From the NCBI RefSeq assembly GCF_003028575.1, contig NZ_PYUD01000007.1:24558-88557 (forward strand): a DNA stretch of 64,000 bases, written 5' to 3'. The notes below the pieces were generated by a model. It had not been told where the DNA came from and made no database searches. It saw only the letters and a list, made by a program, of their open reading frames with translations. A program made the translations under genes and the position numbers. This stretch comes from Halomonas urumqiensis. Its GTDB lineage: Bacteria; Pseudomonadota; Gammaproteobacteria; Pseudomonadales; Halomonadaceae. This document shows positions 25,751-36,707 of this stretch, one piece after another; the first letter of the stretch is position 1, and the number at the start of each line of letters is the position of its first letter.

Positions 25751-27159
25751 AGCGCCACCTCATCCAACTTGAGGGCGGATTCACTGAGACGCAGGGAGAT
25801 GCCGCCGACATCCCCGGCGCCCTGGGTGATCAGAATGTCATCGGCGCGCAATACCCGCGACAGCAACGCCGGCAACTCACTCTTGTCCTGAACGAAGATC
25901 GGGTCCACTTCGCCGCGCTGGCGAATCGACCCCGCCAGTGTGCGTCCCTCGGCGCCCGGGATAGGCGTTTCGCCGGCACTGTAGACATCGAGCAGCAACA
26001 GCGTATCGACGCCCGCCAGCACACGCACGAAGTCTTCGTAAAGGTCGCGAGTGCGGGAGTAACGGTGCGGTTGGTAGATCATCACCAGACGCCGTTCGGG
26101 CCAGCCAGCACGCACTGCGTTGATGACCATCTCGACCTCTCGCGGGTGATGGCCGTAATCGTCGACCAGCATCACCTCGCCCGCACCGCCAGGGGCCGGA
26201 TAATGACCATGCACCTGGAAGCGCCGGCCGACACCCTGAAAACCGGCCAGTCCATTCAGGATCGCTGCATCGGGGACGCCAGCGTCGCTTGCCACCACGA
26301 TCGCCGCCATGGCATTGAGAGCATTGTGTCTGCCCGGCATGGCCAACCGCACCTGGAGTGGCGCCAGATCACCCGGGCGATGAGCGGTAAAGCGCACCTC
26401 ACCTGCCGATTGAATGAAATCGGCAATGCGATAGTCGGCATCTTCGCTGAAGCCATAAGTGATGAACTGGCGATGCACTTGATCGAGCATGCCACGCACA
26501 TTGGCATCATCGATGCACAGCACCGCCAGGCCATAGAATGGCAGGTTGTGCAGAAATTCCAGGAAGGTGGATTTCAGTTTCTCGAAATCCCCCCCGTAGG
26601 TCGCCATATGATCGGCATCGATATTGGTGACAATCGAGACCATTGGCTGCAGGTGCAGGAAGGAGGCGTCGGACTCGTCCGCCTCGGCCACCAGGTAGTC
26701 GCCTTCTCCCAGCCGTGCATTGGTGCCGGCACTGGTCAAGCGGCCACCGATCACGAAGGTGGGATCGAAGCCGGCTTCACCCAGCAGCGTGGCAGTGAGA
26801 CTGGTGGTAGTGGTCTTGCCATGCGTGCCGGCCACCGCAATGCCGTGGCGGAAGCGCATCAACTCGGCCAGCATCTCGGCACGCCTGACTACCGGCACTC
26901 GATGCTCGCGCGCCCACTGGATTTCCGGATTGGTGTCATCGACGGCCGTGGACACCACCAGCACATCGGCGCCTGCCACATTGTCGGCACCATGGCCGAT
27001 ATCGACGTGAATGCCGCACTGCTCGAGGCGGTTGATCACCGGTGACGCCTTCAGGTCACTGCCGCTGACCCGATAGCCCTGATTGGCCAGCACCTCGGCG
27101 ATACCGCACATGCCTGACCCACCGATGCCCACGAAATGAATATGCCGTATGCGGCGCAT
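25747..27159 (-). CDS. murC: UDP-N-acetylmuramate--L-alanine ligase
   Basis: First amino acid ligase of the stem peptide. N-terminal [19 protein letters not shown], ATPase loop [14 protein letters not shown], and [16 protein letters not shown] near the C-terminal domain are diagnostic. From ATG 27159 (GAGG 7 nt upstream) it has 470 residues. A TTG at 27228, with GGAG 7 nt upstream and overlapping the murG end, would add 23 residues and bring it nearer to the 491 of E. coli; the two cannot be separated from sequence alone. Confidence 0.96.
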   Translation of the reverse strand: MRRIRHIHFVGIGGSGMCGIAEVLANQGYRVSGSDLKASPVINRLEQCGIHVDIGHGADNVAGADVLVVSTAVDDTNPEIQWAREHRVPVVRRAEMLAELMRFRHGIAVAGTHGKTTTTSLTATLLGEAGFDPTFVIGGRLTSAGTNARLGEGDYLVAEADESDASFLHLQPMVSIVTNIDADHMATYGGDFEKLKSTFLEFLHNLPFYGLAVLCIDDANVRGMLDQVHRQFITYGFSEDADYRIADFIQSAGEVRFTAHRPGDLAPLQVRLAMPGRHNALNAMAAIVVASDAGVPDAAILNGLAGFQGVGRRFQVHGHYPAPGGAGEVMLVDDYGHHPREVEMVINAVRAGWPERRLVMIYQPHRYSRTRDLYEDFVRVLAGVDTLLLLDVYSAGETPIPGAEGRTLAGSIRQRGEVDPIFVQDKSELPALLSRVLRADDILITQGAGDVGGISLRLSESALKLDEVAL

Positions 27160-27217
27160 GCCCAGCCCTCGACCATGGGCCGTAGGGGTTGACTGACCGG
27201 GAACCGGCCGTTGTGTG

Positions 27218-28306
27218 CTATCGCTCAAAACCTGTCTCCATGCAACCGGCCACCAGGCGCTCGACGGCATCGAGGTGGGCGCAGGTCCGTGCCTGCGCCG
27301 CCATGGTGGCGAGTATTTCGGGAACCAGCAGTGCCACTAGTCGCTCGCGAAGTGACAGCGCCGTCAATCTATCCTGGGGAAGAAGCTCGGCCGCCTGCTC
27401 TGCGACCAACGCACTGGCATTGGCCGTCTGGTGGTCGTCCACCGCGTGGGGGAATGGTACGAACAGCGCCGGTTTGCCCGCCGCGGCAAGTTCCGCCACG
27501 GTAAGCGCTCCGGCACGGCATACCACCAGGTCAGCCCAATCGTAGGCGGCCGCCATGTCGTCGATGAACGCACTCACCTCGGCCGTCACACCTTGCTCAC
27601 GGTAGCGCTCCGCGCATGCCTCCTGCTTGTCACGGCCAGCCTGATGGCGCACGTCGGGGCGCGCCGGCTCGGGCATGCCTGCCAGCGCCTCTGGCAGCCG
27701 CTCATTGAGCACCTGGGCCCCCAGCGACCCGCCCACCACCAATAATCGCAGGGGTCGCCCCTGCATCTCATCAGCTTGGCGTGGATGTTCACCCAATGCA
27801 GCAATCTCTTCTCGCACGGGGTTTCCGACCACCTCAGCACGCCCCGAAAAGGCTTGGGGAAAGGCGGCATAGACGCGTCGCGCTAGCCGCGACAAGGCCT
27901 TGTTGGTCAGGCCCGCCACGGCGTTCTGTTCATGGATCACCAGCGGACACCGTGCGAGCCAGGCGGCCAACCCACCCGGCCCGCTGGCGAAGCCACCCAG
28001 CCCGACTACCAGTTGAGGGTCGAATTCACGGATGATCCGCCAGGCCTGCCAGATGGCGCGGGTAAGGTTCACTGGCGCCAACAGCCAGCCAGACAGCCCA
28101 TTCCCGCGCAGCCCAGCCACCGCAATCCGGTGTAGAGGAATGCCGGCGGCCGGTACCAGCTGATTCTCGATTCCCCTGGGGCTTCCAAGCCATTCTACTT
28201 CGATGCCCTCGCCGGCGAGCCCACGGGCCAACGACAGTGCGGGAATCACATGTCCTCCGGTCCCACCCGCCATGATAAGGGCTCGACGGCCCGCTTGCTT
28301 GCTCAC
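27218..28306 (-). CDS. murG: UDP-GlcNAc:lipid I N-acetylglucosaminyltransferase
   Basis: Membrane-associated GT28 enzyme that converts lipid I to lipid II. The N-terminal [16 protein letters not shown] loop and a later [17 protein letters not shown] and [35 protein letters not shown] are the donor-binding blocks. GTG start at 28306 overlaps the ftsW stop (GTGA) and has AAGGAG 7 nt upstream, giving 362 residues (E. coli 355). The open frame extends further upstream, but that part overlaps ftsW. Confidence 0.97.
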   Translation of the reverse strand: MSKQAGRRALIMAGGTGGHVIPALSLARGLAGEGIEVEWLGSPRGIENQLVPAAGIPLHRIAVAGLRGNGLSGWLLAPVNLTRAIWQAWRIIREFDPQLVVGLGGFASGPGGLAAWLARCPLVIHEQNAVAGLTNKALSRLARRVYAAFPQAFSGRAEVVGNPVREEIAALGEHPRQADEMQGRPLRLLVVGGSLGAQVLNERLPEALAGMPEPARPDVRHQAGRDKQEACAERYREQGVTAEVSAFIDDMAAAYDWADLVVCRAGALTVAELAAAGKPALFVPFPHAVDDHQTANASALVAEQAAELLPQDRLTALSLRERLVALLVPEILATMAAQARTCAHLDAVERLVAGCMETGFER

Positions 28307-29544
28307 TCTGCCACTCCTTGCATGTTCGCTGGTGCCTCGTCCCCTCGCCCGCTCCCTTTGGTCCTGCCAGGCTCGCGGTGGGCAGCCGGCCTGTTGCGGC
28401 GCTCGGTCAAGCGAGTTTCGATATCGACCCGCAGCAACAGGGCCATCATCGCGGCACTGACCAACAGGCTGGACCCCCCATAGCTGAGCAGGGGCAGCGT
28501 CAGCCCCTTGGTAGGCAGCATGCCGGTACTCACCGCGATATTGATGAACGCCTGGGCGCCAATCACCATGGCGATCCCATAGCTCAGGTAGGCGCCGAAA
28601 GGCAGCCGGGCAAGCTCCGCGCGACGCCCCACCGCCATGGCGCGCCAGATCAGCAGGGCGAATAATCCCACGACCCCGATAGCAGCAAACAAACCCAATT
28701 CCTCGGCCAGCACGGCGAACACGAAATCCGTGTGTGCCTCGGGCAGGTAGAACAACTTCTGTACACTGTTGCCAAGCCCCATCCCCAACCAACTACCGCG
28801 ACCAAAGGCGATCAACGCCTGGGTCAACTGGTAGCCACTGGCGAACTGATCCGCCCAGGGGTCGGCGAAACTGGCCAGACGGGCCAGGCGGTAGGGCTCG
28901 GCGATGGCCAGCAAACCGCCCCCCACGGCCACCACCACAATCAGCAACAGGAAGCGCCCCCATGGGGCGCCGGCCATCAGCAGCATGCCCATGACGCAAG
29001 CGGCCATCACGACCACCGCCCCATAGTCAGGCTCGAGGATCAGCAGCACACCGATCAGCCCCAATATCAGCAACGGCCTCAAGAACGCGCCCCACTGCTT
29101 GCGCACCTGGGGCAGAAAGCGCTCGAGGTAGCCGGCCAGGTAAGTGATCAGACAAAGCTTGGCGACCTCTGAGGCCTGCACGTTGAAGGGGATGCCGGGC
29201 AACGAGAGCCAACGCTTGCTGCCGTTGACCTCGCGTCCCACCAGCAGCACCAATGCCAGCAGGGCAATGCCCAGCAGCAGCAGCAACGGCCCGTTGGCCT
29301 TCCACCACAGCAGGGGCACCCGCATCACCACGGCCGCCACGGCGAATGCCGCCAGCAGGAAGATGCCGTGGCGAATGCTGAAGTACCAGGAATTCCCGGT
29401 GAGGCTCGCGGCGACCTCGGAAGAAGCCGAGGTGACCATCACCCACCCGATCAGCATCAGCGCCACGATGGCGCTGACCAGCCAACCATCGAAGGCATGC
29501 TCGCGAGTCGACAGGCGTTGTCTCAGGCGTCGCAGACGTTTCAT
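28303..29544 (-). CDS. ftsW: Septal peptidoglycan polymerase FtsW
   Basis: SEDS-family glycosyltransferase that polymerises lipid II together with FtsI. About ten membrane segments; family blocks include GSKRWLSLPGIPFNVQASE, LILEPDYGAVVVM and FVFAVLAEELGLF, and the C-terminal LLSYGGSSLL. 413 residues against 414 in E. coli. Start overlaps murD by four bases. The cytoplasmic tail is basic and glycine-rich. Confidence 0.97.
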   Translation of the reverse strand: MKRLRRLRQRLSTREHAFDGWLVSAIVALMLIGWVMVTSASSEVAASLTGNSWYFSIRHGIFLLAAFAVAAVVMRVPLLWWKANGPLLLLLGIALLALVLLVGREVNGSKRWLSLPGIPFNVQASEVAKLCLITYLAGYLERFLPQVRKQWGAFLRPLLILGLIGVLLILEPDYGAVVVMAACVMGMLLMAGAPWGRFLLLIVVVAVGGGLLAIAEPYRLARLASFADPWADQFASGYQLTQALIAFGRGSWLGMGLGNSVQKLFYLPEAHTDFVFAVLAEELGLFAAIGVVGLFALLIWRAMAVGRRAELARLPFGAYLSYGIAMVIGAQAFINIAVSTGMLPTKGLTLPLLSYGGSSLLVSAAMMALLLRVDIETRLTERRNRPAAHREPGRTKGSGRGDEAPANMQGVAE

Positions 29545-30920
29545 TCAACCTCCCTGGCCACATGGCACTGGACCCACTCGCGAAATACCTCGCCTCGTAC
29601 CTGGTAGTTCTCGAACTGATCGAGACTGGCACAGGCCGGTGACAACAGCACGCAATCCCCGGGCCTGGCAATCGCCAGCGCCCTGGCAAGCGCCTGGGTC
29701 ATGTCCGCCACTCGGGTTACCGGCACCTGCTCGACAAGCGCCGCCTCAAGCTGCCCGGCGTCCTTGCCGAACAGCACGGCCTCGCGGCCATAGCGCGCCA
29801 GCGGCTCTGCCAGCGGATGAAAGTCAGCCCCCTTGCCAACACCACCGGCAAGCAAGATCAACCGCCCCTCGAGGGTCGAGCCGAGGCCGGCGATGGCGGC
29901 AAGCGTGGCGCCCACATTGGTACCCTTGGAGTCGTTGATCCAACGCACGCCACCGCATTCGGCCACCAGTTCACCTCGGTGCGCAAGGCCCGGAAATCGC
30001 CGCAGCACATCAAGCATCGCAGGCATCGGTAACCCCAGGTGCCGGCCCATGGCCAGTGCCGCCAGCGCGTTGGCGTGATTGTGTCGTCCAGCCATGCGCA
30101 CCTCGCAAGCCGGCATCAGTGGCTCGTCGCCATGCACGAGCCACTCTCGCCCCTGGCGACGGCCTATCCCCCACTCATTCGCCGCCGGTTCGGCGGTGGT
30201 GAACCGCGCCTCGCAAGGCAGCGGTCCCTGCGGCCAGGTCATCGCGTCTTCGGCATTGACGACTGCATGAGCCGCACCGCGGAAGATGGCAAGCTTGGCG
30301 GCACGGTAAGCCTCGAGGCTGCCATGGCGATCGAGATGATCCTCCGAAAGGTTCAGGAAAGCCGCCGTCTCGGCGCCAAGCCAGGGCGTGGTCTCGAGCT
30401 GGAAGCTCGAGAGCTCGAGCACGTAAAGCTCGGCATCGGGCATCTGCTCGAGAAGATCGAGCGCCGGGGTGCCGAGGTTGCCTCCCACGGCCACCCGGCG
30501 CCCGGCCGCGCGGGCCATTTCTCCGACCAAGGTGGTCACGGTGGACTTGGCGTTGGAGCCGGTAATGGCCACCACAGGCGCCTGTGCCGCTCGCACGAAG
30601 AGGGCGATTTCGCCGATCACCAGCGGCTCGCCGGTGGCCACACGAACTCGTCCGGCAAGCTCGGCAAGACCTGGCGTCGCAGGATCGACACCCGGGCTCA
30701 GCACCACTTCCTCGACCTCGCTCAGGTCGAGCTCGGCAAGCGGCCCCGCGTGCACCGCGATGCCTGGATGCGCCGCTTGAAAGGCTTCAAGACCTGGTGG
30801 TGGCTCACGGGTATCGGCCACCTGGAAGGGTAGCCCGAGCCTTGTCAGATGGCGGCATATCGCACGGCCCGAGACTCCAAGCCCGACCACCAGGGTCACA
30901 CCCTTGGGCACCTTGACCAT
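29541..30920 (-). CDS. murD: UDP-N-acetylmuramoylalanine--D-glutamate ligase
   Basis: Adds D-Glu to UDP-MurNAc-L-Ala. N-terminal TLVVGLGVSGRAICRHL, ATP loop ITGSNAKSTVTTLVGEM, ELSSFQLET, and WINDSKGTNVGATLAAI. The loop has Ala in place of the Gly before the catalytic Lys, as I recall from Pseudomonas MurD, so it is not a defect. 459 residues against 438 in E. coli. ATG has AGGAG 6 nt upstream. Confidence 0.97.
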   Translation of the reverse strand: MVKVPKGVTLVVGLGVSGRAICRHLTRLGLPFQVADTREPPPGLEAFQAAHPGIAVHAGPLAELDLSEVEEVVLSPGVDPATPGLAELAGRVRVATGEPLVIGEIALFVRAAQAPVVAITGSNAKSTVTTLVGEMARAAGRRVAVGGNLGTPALDLLEQMPDAELYVLELSSFQLETTPWLGAETAAFLNLSEDHLDRHGSLEAYRAAKLAIFRGAAHAVVNAEDAMTWPQGPLPCEARFTTAEPAANEWGIGRRQGREWLVHGDEPLMPACEVRMAGRHNHANALAALAMGRHLGLPMPAMLDVLRRFPGLAHRGELVAECGGVRWINDSKGTNVGATLAAIAGLGSTLEGRLILLAGGVGKGADFHPLAEPLARYGREAVLFGKDAGQLEAALVEQVPVTRVADMTQALARALAIARPGDCVLLSPACASLDQFENYQVRGEVFREWVQCHVAREVE

Positions 30921-30951
30921 GTAAGGCTCCTAGCTCTGGGTCTGGCCTGGT

Positions 30952-32034
30952 TCAACGAACCTTGAGGGTGGCAAGTCCGATCAACACCAGGATCACCGTG
31001 ATGATCCAGAAGCGCACGATCACCCTGGGTTCAGGCCAGCCCTTGAGCTCATAGTGGTGATGCAGGGGGGCCATTCGAAAGATCCGGCGTCCCGTCAGCT
31101 TGTAGGAGCCGACCTGCAGGATGACCGAGACGGTTTCCATGACGAAGATCCCGCCCATGATGAACAGCACGATCTCCTGGCGCACGATCACTGCCACGAC
31201 ACCGAGTGCAGCACCCAATGCGAGTGCCCCCACATCACCCATGAACACTTGTGCCGGGTAGGTGTTGAACCACAGGAAACCGAGCCCGGCACCGGAAATG
31301 GTGGCACAGAATACCGCCAGTTCACCGGCGCCCGGAATATGGGGAATCTGCAGGTAGTTGGCGAATACCGTATTGCCGCTGGCATAGGCGAATACCGCAA
31401 GCCCCATGGCCACCAGGACGGTGGGCATGATCGCCAGGCCGTCGAGACCATCGGTGAGGTTGACGGCGTTGGAGCTGCCGACGATCACCAGATAAGTCAA
31501 GACGATGTAGAAGACCCCCAGCGGCAGCACGAAGTCCTTGAACAGCGGCACGATCAGACTGGTCTCGACCGGGCTTGCCGCGGTCAGATACAACAGCGCG
31601 GCAGCGGCAAGGCCGATCATCGACTGCCAGAAATACTTCCAGCGTGCCGGCAGGCCGCGGGGATTCTTCTCCACCACCTTGCGGAAGTCATCGACCCAGC
31701 CGATGGCACCGAACCCCAGGGTCACCGCCAGCACCACCCACACGTAGTGATTCGTCAGATCTCCCCACAGCAGGGTACTGACGGCGATGGCCATGAGAAT
31801 CATGGCACCTCCCATGGTCGGCGTACCGGCCTTGGAGAGATGCGATTGGGGCCCATCGTCGCGTACCGCCTGGCCGATCTGCCGCTCGACCAGGCGACGA
31901 ATCATCACCGGCCCCAACCACAGGCACAGCACCAGCGCGGTGAGGGTACCCAGGATCATTCGCAGGGTCAGGTAATTGAAGACATTGAAGGCGCTGAAGT
32001 ATTGCGCCAGGACATCAGCCAGAAAAAGCAGCAT
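30952..32034 (-). CDS. mraY: Phospho-N-acetylmuramoyl-pentapeptide-transferase
   Basis: Integral membrane enzyme that links the UDP-MurNAc-pentapeptide to undecaprenyl phosphate (lipid I). The 360 residues equal E. coli MraY. About ten membrane segments, with the cytoplasmic signatures [41 protein letters not shown] and [14 protein letters not shown]. It lies between murF and murD in the usual order. Confidence 0.98.
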   Translation of the reverse strand: MLLFLADVLAQYFSAFNVFNYLTLRMILGTLTALVLCLWLGPVMIRRLVERQIGQAVRDDGPQSHLSKAGTPTMGGAMILMAIAVSTLLWGDLTNHYVWVVLAVTLGFGAIGWVDDFRKVVEKNPRGLPARWKYFWQSMIGLAAAALLYLTAASPVETSLIVPLFKDFVLPLGVFYIVLTYLVIVGSSNAVNLTDGLDGLAIMPTVLVAMGLAVFAYASGNTVFANYLQIPHIPGAGELAVFCATISGAGLGFLWFNTYPAQVFMGDVGALALGAALGVVAVIVRQEIVLFIMGGIFVMETVSVILQVGSYKLTGRRIFRMAPLHHHYELKGWPEPRVIVRFWIITVILVLIGLATLKVR

Positions 32035-32050
32035 GAATTGCGTTCACCCT

Positions 32051-33424
32051 TTATGAATCCGAGCGCAGCGCCGCCACGACACGTTCCATGGCGGTACTGC
32101 GTGACCCCTTGACCAGCACACTGGCGCCGGGCGGCAGATGGTTGAGGACATGGCGCACCAGCGCCTCCTGATCATCGAAATGGCACCCACCTTCGCCGAA
32201 GGCGTCGCTCGCCAGTCGAGCCGGCTCGCCATGGGTGCCGAGGAAGTCGATCCCCAGTTCCTGCGCGTAGCACCCGATCTCGGCATGTAGCTGGTCGGAG
32301 GCCTCTCCCAATTCCCCCATCGCACCCAGCAGGCACCAGTGCGGCCCAGGCAACGTCACCAGCAGGTCGAGCGCCGCCTTCACAGCGCCGGGGTTGGCAT
32401 TATAGGTATCGTCGAGCAGGCGTGACCCCTTGAGGCCCGCCGAGACGCTGAGCCGGCCAGGCATCGGCGCAACGCCGGCAAGCCCCGCAACCACCGACTC
32501 CGCTGGCACGCCAAGCGCCAGGGTCGCCGCGGCGGCGGCGAGTGCATTGGCCACATTGTGGCGTCCCAGCAGGCCAAGCGGCACGCGGCCGAGTTCGCAC
32601 CCATCCACGACAAGCGTGAAAGCATAGCGTCCGAAGTCGTCACAGGCCAGCGCCGTGGCCGTCACCCGAGCGCTTCCGGAAAGCCCGAAATCCAGCACCT
32701 CCCGCGGGCAAGCCAATTGCGCCCAGGTAGCGAAGTAGGCGTCATCGCGATTGAGTACCGCCACGCCATCCGCCGGCAAGCCACTGACGATCTCCGCCTT
32801 GGCCTGAGCAATCTGCCCCATGCCACCGAATTCCCCGACATGGGCGCCAGTGACATTGGTGATCACCGCCACGCGCGGCTCGACCAGGGCTGTCGTCCAG
32901 GCGATCTCTCCAAGGTGGTTGGCACCCAGCTCCACCACCGCCTGGCGATGGTCGGACCTCAGCGACAACAAGGTCAAGGGGGCACCGAAATCGTTGTTGA
33001 GGTTGCCACGGGTGGCAAGCGTCGGCGCCTCGCGCTCGAGCACCGCGGCGATCAGTTCCTTGACCGTGGTCTTGCCGCTATTGCCGGTCACGGCGATCAC
33101 CTCTCCGCCCCAGGCCCGCCTTCTGGCACGCCCCAGCAGGCCAAGCGCCAGGCGCGTATCCGCCACCACAAGCTGGGGCAGCGGGTCATCCACGGGGTGC
33201 TCGACCAAGGCCGCCACCGCGCCGGCCGCACGGGCCTGGGCGATAAAATCGTGGGCATCGAAACGCTCGCCGCGCAGCGCCACGAACAGGCTTCCCGGCA
33301 CCAACTGCCGTGAATCGGTGATGATCGCCGAGAGCGGGATGTCCTCGGTGGGCGCCGCTATCCCAAGCGCAGCCGCAACCTCGGCCAGTGTCGCAAGCCC
33401 CACGACGTTCACGCCCCCGCTCAT
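32051..33424 (-). CDS. murF: UDP-N-acetylmuramoyl-tripeptide--D-alanyl-D-alanine ligase
   Basis: Adds the D-Ala-D-Ala made by DdlB, completing the pentapeptide. ATP loop AVTGNSGKTTVKELIAAVLE, ELGANHLGEIAWT, LLDDTYNANPGAVKAAL and a C-terminal VLVKGSRSTAMERVV. 457 residues against 452 in E. coli. Start overlaps the murE stop by four bases. Confidence 0.97.
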   Translation of the reverse strand: MSGGVNVVGLATLAEVAAALGIAAPTEDIPLSAIITDSRQLVPGSLFVALRGERFDAHDFIAQARAAGAVAALVEHPVDDPLPQLVVADTRLALGLLGRARRRAWGGEVIAVTGNSGKTTVKELIAAVLEREAPTLATRGNLNNDFGAPLTLLSLRSDHRQAVVELGANHLGEIAWTTALVEPRVAVITNVTGAHVGEFGGMGQIAQAKAEIVSGLPADGVAVLNRDDAYFATWAQLACPREVLDFGLSGSARVTATALACDDFGRYAFTLVVDGCELGRVPLGLLGRHNVANALAAAAATLALGVPAESVVAGLAGVAPMPGRLSVSAGLKGSRLLDDTYNANPGAVKAALDLLVTLPGPHWCLLGAMGELGEASDQLHAEIGCYAQELGIDFLGTHGEPARLASDAFGEGGCHFDDQEALVRHVLNHLPPGASVLVKGSRSTAMERVVAALRSDS

Positions 33425-35001
33425 GGCCTGGCCTCCCCGGCGACTCGGGTAGATAAGGCGCGCTCTGCCTGCTCGACATCCGAGAAGGGCTCGCGAACGC
33501 CGTTGGTCTCCTGGTAGTCCTCATGGCCCTTGCCGGCAATCAGCACCACGTCGTCGACACCGGCGTCTCCCAGCAGGCGGGCAATCGCCGCACCGCGACC
33601 TTCGATATTCCAGGCCCGAACACGAGCGTCGGCAGATAATCCCTCGCAGACCTGTGTTCGTATCGCGGAGGGGGTCTCGCTGCGCGGGTTGTCATCGGTG
33701 ATGACCAGCCGGTCGGCATGGCGCTCGGCGGCCGCGGCCATCAGCGCGCGCTTGCCGGCATCACGATCACCACCGCAGCCGAACAGGCACCATAGGCGAC
33801 CGCTACCGGGCAGATGGTCGCGCAGTGCGGTCAGCGCATTGTCCAGGGCATCGGGAGTATGCGCATAATCAACCACCACGGTGGGCGCGCCAGGCAAGGT
33901 CACGACCTGCATGCGACCGGGTACTGGCTGAAGGTGCGTCGCGGCCTCGAACAGCGCCTCGAGTGGGTGCCCAAGGCCATGCAGGGTAGCGATGGCGAGC
34001 AGCACGTTGTCGAGGTTGAAACGCCCCATCAGCCCAAGCGAGAGTTCCCGCTCGCCATCCGGTGTGGCAATCAGCGCGCGCTGTCCCTCGGCATGGGGAA
34101 ACCAGTCGAGCACACGCAGGGTGACTGCCTCGTCCTCACCACTTGCCAGCACGCGCACACCAGGCGCAAGCCCCGCCAGCATCAAGCGCGCCAGGGAATC
34201 ATTGGCGTTGACCACGGCGAGTGTGAGCTCCGGGCGCCGGAACAGCTTTGCCTTGGCCGCCGCGTAACTCGCCATGCTGCCGTGGTAATCGAGATGGTCA
34301 CGGCTCAGGTTGGTGAACACCGCCGCCGTGATCCGGCACCCCTCGAGGCGCCCTTGATCCAGGGCATGGGAGGAGACTTCCATGGCGACACGCGTCACGC
34401 CATTGCCCGCAAGACGACCCAGCGCCGCCTGAAGCGCCAACGGTCCGGGGGTGGTCAAGCCCGCCTCGGCCAGGCTGCCTGGACGACCAAGCCCCAAGGT
34501 GCCCACCACCGCCGCATCGACATCGAGCGCCTGGCTAAGCTCGGCGATGTAATGGGTCACCGAGCTCTTGCCATTGGTGCCCGTGACGCCGACCACCTGC
34601 AGGTCCTCAGGCACCTCGAAAAGCAGGCGCCCAAATTCACCCAGCCGCTCACACAACCCGTCGAGCACGACCACCCTGGCATCAGGGTCGCTATCGACTG
34701 ACGCCGCGCCATCGCCATGGGCAAGCACCAGGCACGCCCCCGCCTTGAGTGCCGAGGGGATGAAATCGCGGCCATCGCTTGCCACTCCAGGCACCGCGAT
34801 GAACACATCACCTGCATTGACACGGCGACTGTCCAGCTGCAGCGTGATCCGCTCGGACGCAAGCGTCGGCAGCCGATCGACACTCTCGGGCCATAGCGCC
34901 GCGAGGCAGGCAACCAGGTGGTCGGGAGCGACATCAGTGGCAATGGGCGGCATGGCATCTCTCGGCTGGCATGAAACGGTGTCGGAAGGAGGCAAGCTCA
35001 T
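33421..35001 (-). CDS. murE: UDP-N-acetylmuramoyl-tripeptide synthetase (meso-DAP adding)
   Basis: Adds the third residue of the stem peptide. ATP loop GVTGTNGKSSVTHYIAEL, MEVSSHALDQGRL, DYAHTPDALDNAL and TDDNPRSETPSAI; the DNPR motif indicates meso-diaminopimelate rather than lysine. 526 residues, about 30 more than E. coli, mostly an N-terminal extension. The ATG at 35001 overlaps the ftsI stop (ATGA); an in-frame ATG at 34953 with GAGAG nearby could be the real start and would give 510 residues. Confidence 0.96.
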   Translation of the reverse strand: MSLPPSDTVSCQPRDAMPPIATDVAPDHLVACLAALWPESVDRLPTLASERITLQLDSRRVNAGDVFIAVPGVASDGRDFIPSALKAGACLVLAHGDGAASVDSDPDARVVVLDGLCERLGEFGRLLFEVPEDLQVVGVTGTNGKSSVTHYIAELSQALDVDAAVVGTLGLGRPGSLAEAGLTTPGPLALQAALGRLAGNGVTRVAMEVSSHALDQGRLEGCRITAAVFTNLSRDHLDYHGSMASYAAAKAKLFRRPELTLAVVNANDSLARLMLAGLAPGVRVLASGEDEAVTLRVLDWFPHAEGQRALIATPDGERELSLGLMGRFNLDNVLLAIATLHGLGHPLEALFEAATHLQPVPGRMQVVTLPGAPTVVVDYAHTPDALDNALTALRDHLPGSGRLWCLFGCGGDRDAGKRALMAAAAERHADRLVITDDNPRSETPSAIRTQVCEGLSADARVRAWNIEGRGAAIARLLGDAGVDDVVLIAGKGHEDYQETNGVREPFSDVEQAERALSTRVAGEARP

Positions 35002-36707
35002 TGCAGACGTTGATCTGGCGGCACATCGAGCAAGCGCAGGGCATTGCCGGCGACCCGCGAGAACACTGGGGCCGCGACTGCGCCGCCGTAGAAGGCATCG
35101 CCCTTGGGGTGATCGATCATCACCACGGTGACGATGCGCGGGTCGGACACCGGGGCAATGCCGGCGAACAGGCTGCGATAGACATTTTCCTGATAGCCCT
35201 GGGCGGCGGTCTTGCGCACCGTTCCGGTCTTGCCGGCCACGCGGTAGCCAGGTACCACCGCCCGGCGGGCACCGGTATCGGGCTGCACCGCCTCTTCCAT
35301 GATTCTGAGTAGATCGTGGGCCACATCGGGCGTGATGGCTGGAACACCGGCCGGCGGCTCCGGCAGGCGCAGCAGCGACGGTGGCAGCCGCTCGCCGCTA
35401 TTGGCAAGCGCCGTATAGGCACTGGCCAATTGCAGCGCCGATGCCGACAACCCATACCCATAGGAGAGTGCAGCCCACTGGCTGCTCGACCAGCGCACCG
35501 GCGCCGGCATGCTCCCGGTGGACTCTCCAGGGAAACCGGTACCCGGGCTCTCACCGAAACCCAGGCGACGATAGATATCCGGCACCAGCGGGTCATCCAG
35601 CGCCAGCACCAGCTTGGACATGCCGATATTGGAGGATTTCTCGAGAATTCCCGCCAGGCTGAGCTCGCCATAATTACGGATGTCGCGGATGGTGAAGCGG
35701 TCGATGCGCATCCAGCCTGGCGAGGTATCGACCACGGTATCACGATCGAATTGACCACTCTCCATGATCGCCGCCATGGCCAGCGGCTTCATTACCGAAC
35801 CGGGCTCGAATACGTCAACGATCGCCTGGTTACGAAGCCCCCGCGGGTCGAGACCGGCACGGTTGTTGGGGTTGTAGGATGGCTGGTTGGCCATGGCCAG
35901 CACTTCGCCGGTGCGGGCATCGAGCATCACCACCACTCCGCCATCGGCATCGTGCTCGGCCACCGCGGTCTTGAGCTCGCGATAGGCCATGTACTGCAGA
36001 CGCTGATCGATGGACAGCGTCAGCTGGCCGCCCGGCTTCGCCTCGCGCAACACCTCCAGGTCACGTACCAGCCTGCCACGACGATCCTTGAGCACCCGGC
36101 GCTGGCCAGGCGTGCCCGCAAGATAGGGCTGATAGGCAAGTTCGAGCCCCTCCTGACCCTTGTCATCGACATTGGTCACCCCAAGCAACTGGGCAGTTAC
36201 CTCGCCGGCCGGGTAGTAGCGCTTGTACTCGTTCTGGGCGTACACCCCAGGGACGCGCAGGTCAAGCACCTGCTGGGCAGCCGCCGGTGTGAGCTGACGA
36301 CGCAGGTACATGAACTCGCGCGAGGCGTAGCGCTCGAGGCGTGCAGTCAGGTCATCCAGGGGCATGCCCAGGGCACGCGCCAGCATCAGGCGCTGAATGC
36401 TGTCCTCGGGGACATCCTGGGGATTGGCCCATAGCGTCACCACCGGGGTCGAGATCGCCAGCGGTTCGCCATTGCGGTCGGTGATCATGCCGCGGTGAGA
36501 CGGCAACGGGTCGGTGCGAAGCGTTCGGGCGTCCCCCTGGCCCTGCAGGAAAGGACGATCGAACACATGCAGGGTGACGATTCGCCCGGCGAGCAGCCCA
36601 AGGCCAATCAGCACCACCGCCACGACGATCCCGTAACGCAGGCCGCCCATGGGGGACATCGGCGGTGGCCGACGGGGTGTGACGCCGCTACGCACTTCGG
36701 TGCTCAT
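34998..36707 (-). CDS. ftsI: Septal peptidoglycan transpeptidase FtsI (PBP3)
   Basis: Class B penicillin-binding protein that crosslinks septal wall with FtsW. One N-terminal membrane segment (about 25-47, YGIVVAVVLIGLGLLAGRIV), a pedestal domain, then the transpeptidase domain with SVMK (catalytic Ser and Lys, in FEPGSVMKPLAM), SSN (EKSSNIGMSK) and KTG (AGKTGTVRK). 569 residues against 588 in E. coli. Start overlaps the ftsL stop by four bases. Confidence 0.97.
   Translation of the reverse strand: MSTEVRSGVTPRRPPPMSPMGGLRYGIVVAVVLIGLGLLAGRIVTLHVFDRPFLQGQGDARTLRTDPLPSHRGMITDRNGEPLAISTPVVTLWANPQDVPEDSIQRLMLARALGMPLDDLTARLERYASREFMYLRRQLTPAAAQQVLDLRVPGVYAQNEYKRYYPAGEVTAQLLGVTNVDDKGQEGLELAYQPYLAGTPGQRRVLKDRRGRLVRDLEVLREAKPGGQLTLSIDQRLQYMAYRELKTAVAEHDADGGVVVMLDARTGEVLAMANQPSYNPNNRAGLDPRGLRNQAIVDVFEPGSVMKPLAMAAIMESGQFDRDTVVDTSPGWMRIDRFTIRDIRNYGELSLAGILEKSSNIGMSKLVLALDDPLVPDIYRRLGFGESPGTGFPGESTGSMPAPVRWSSSQWAALSYGYGLSASALQLASAYTALANSGERLPPSLLRLPEPPAGVPAITPDVAHDLLRIMEEAVQPDTGARRAVVPGYRVAGKTGTVRKTAAQGYQENVYRSLFAGIAPVSDPRIVTVVMIDHPKGDAFYGGAVAAPVFSRVAGNALRLLDVPPDQRLQ

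Noticed and set aside
26065-27045. A 326-codon plus-strand open frame opposite murC
   Set aside because: Antisense shadow of murC; His/Gln-rich translation without recognisable domain or ribosome site.
29541-30920. Damaged ATP-binding loop in MurD (Gly to Ala before the catalytic Lys)
   Set aside because: Pseudomonas MurD, as I recall, has the same GSNAKST form, so it is a normal variant.
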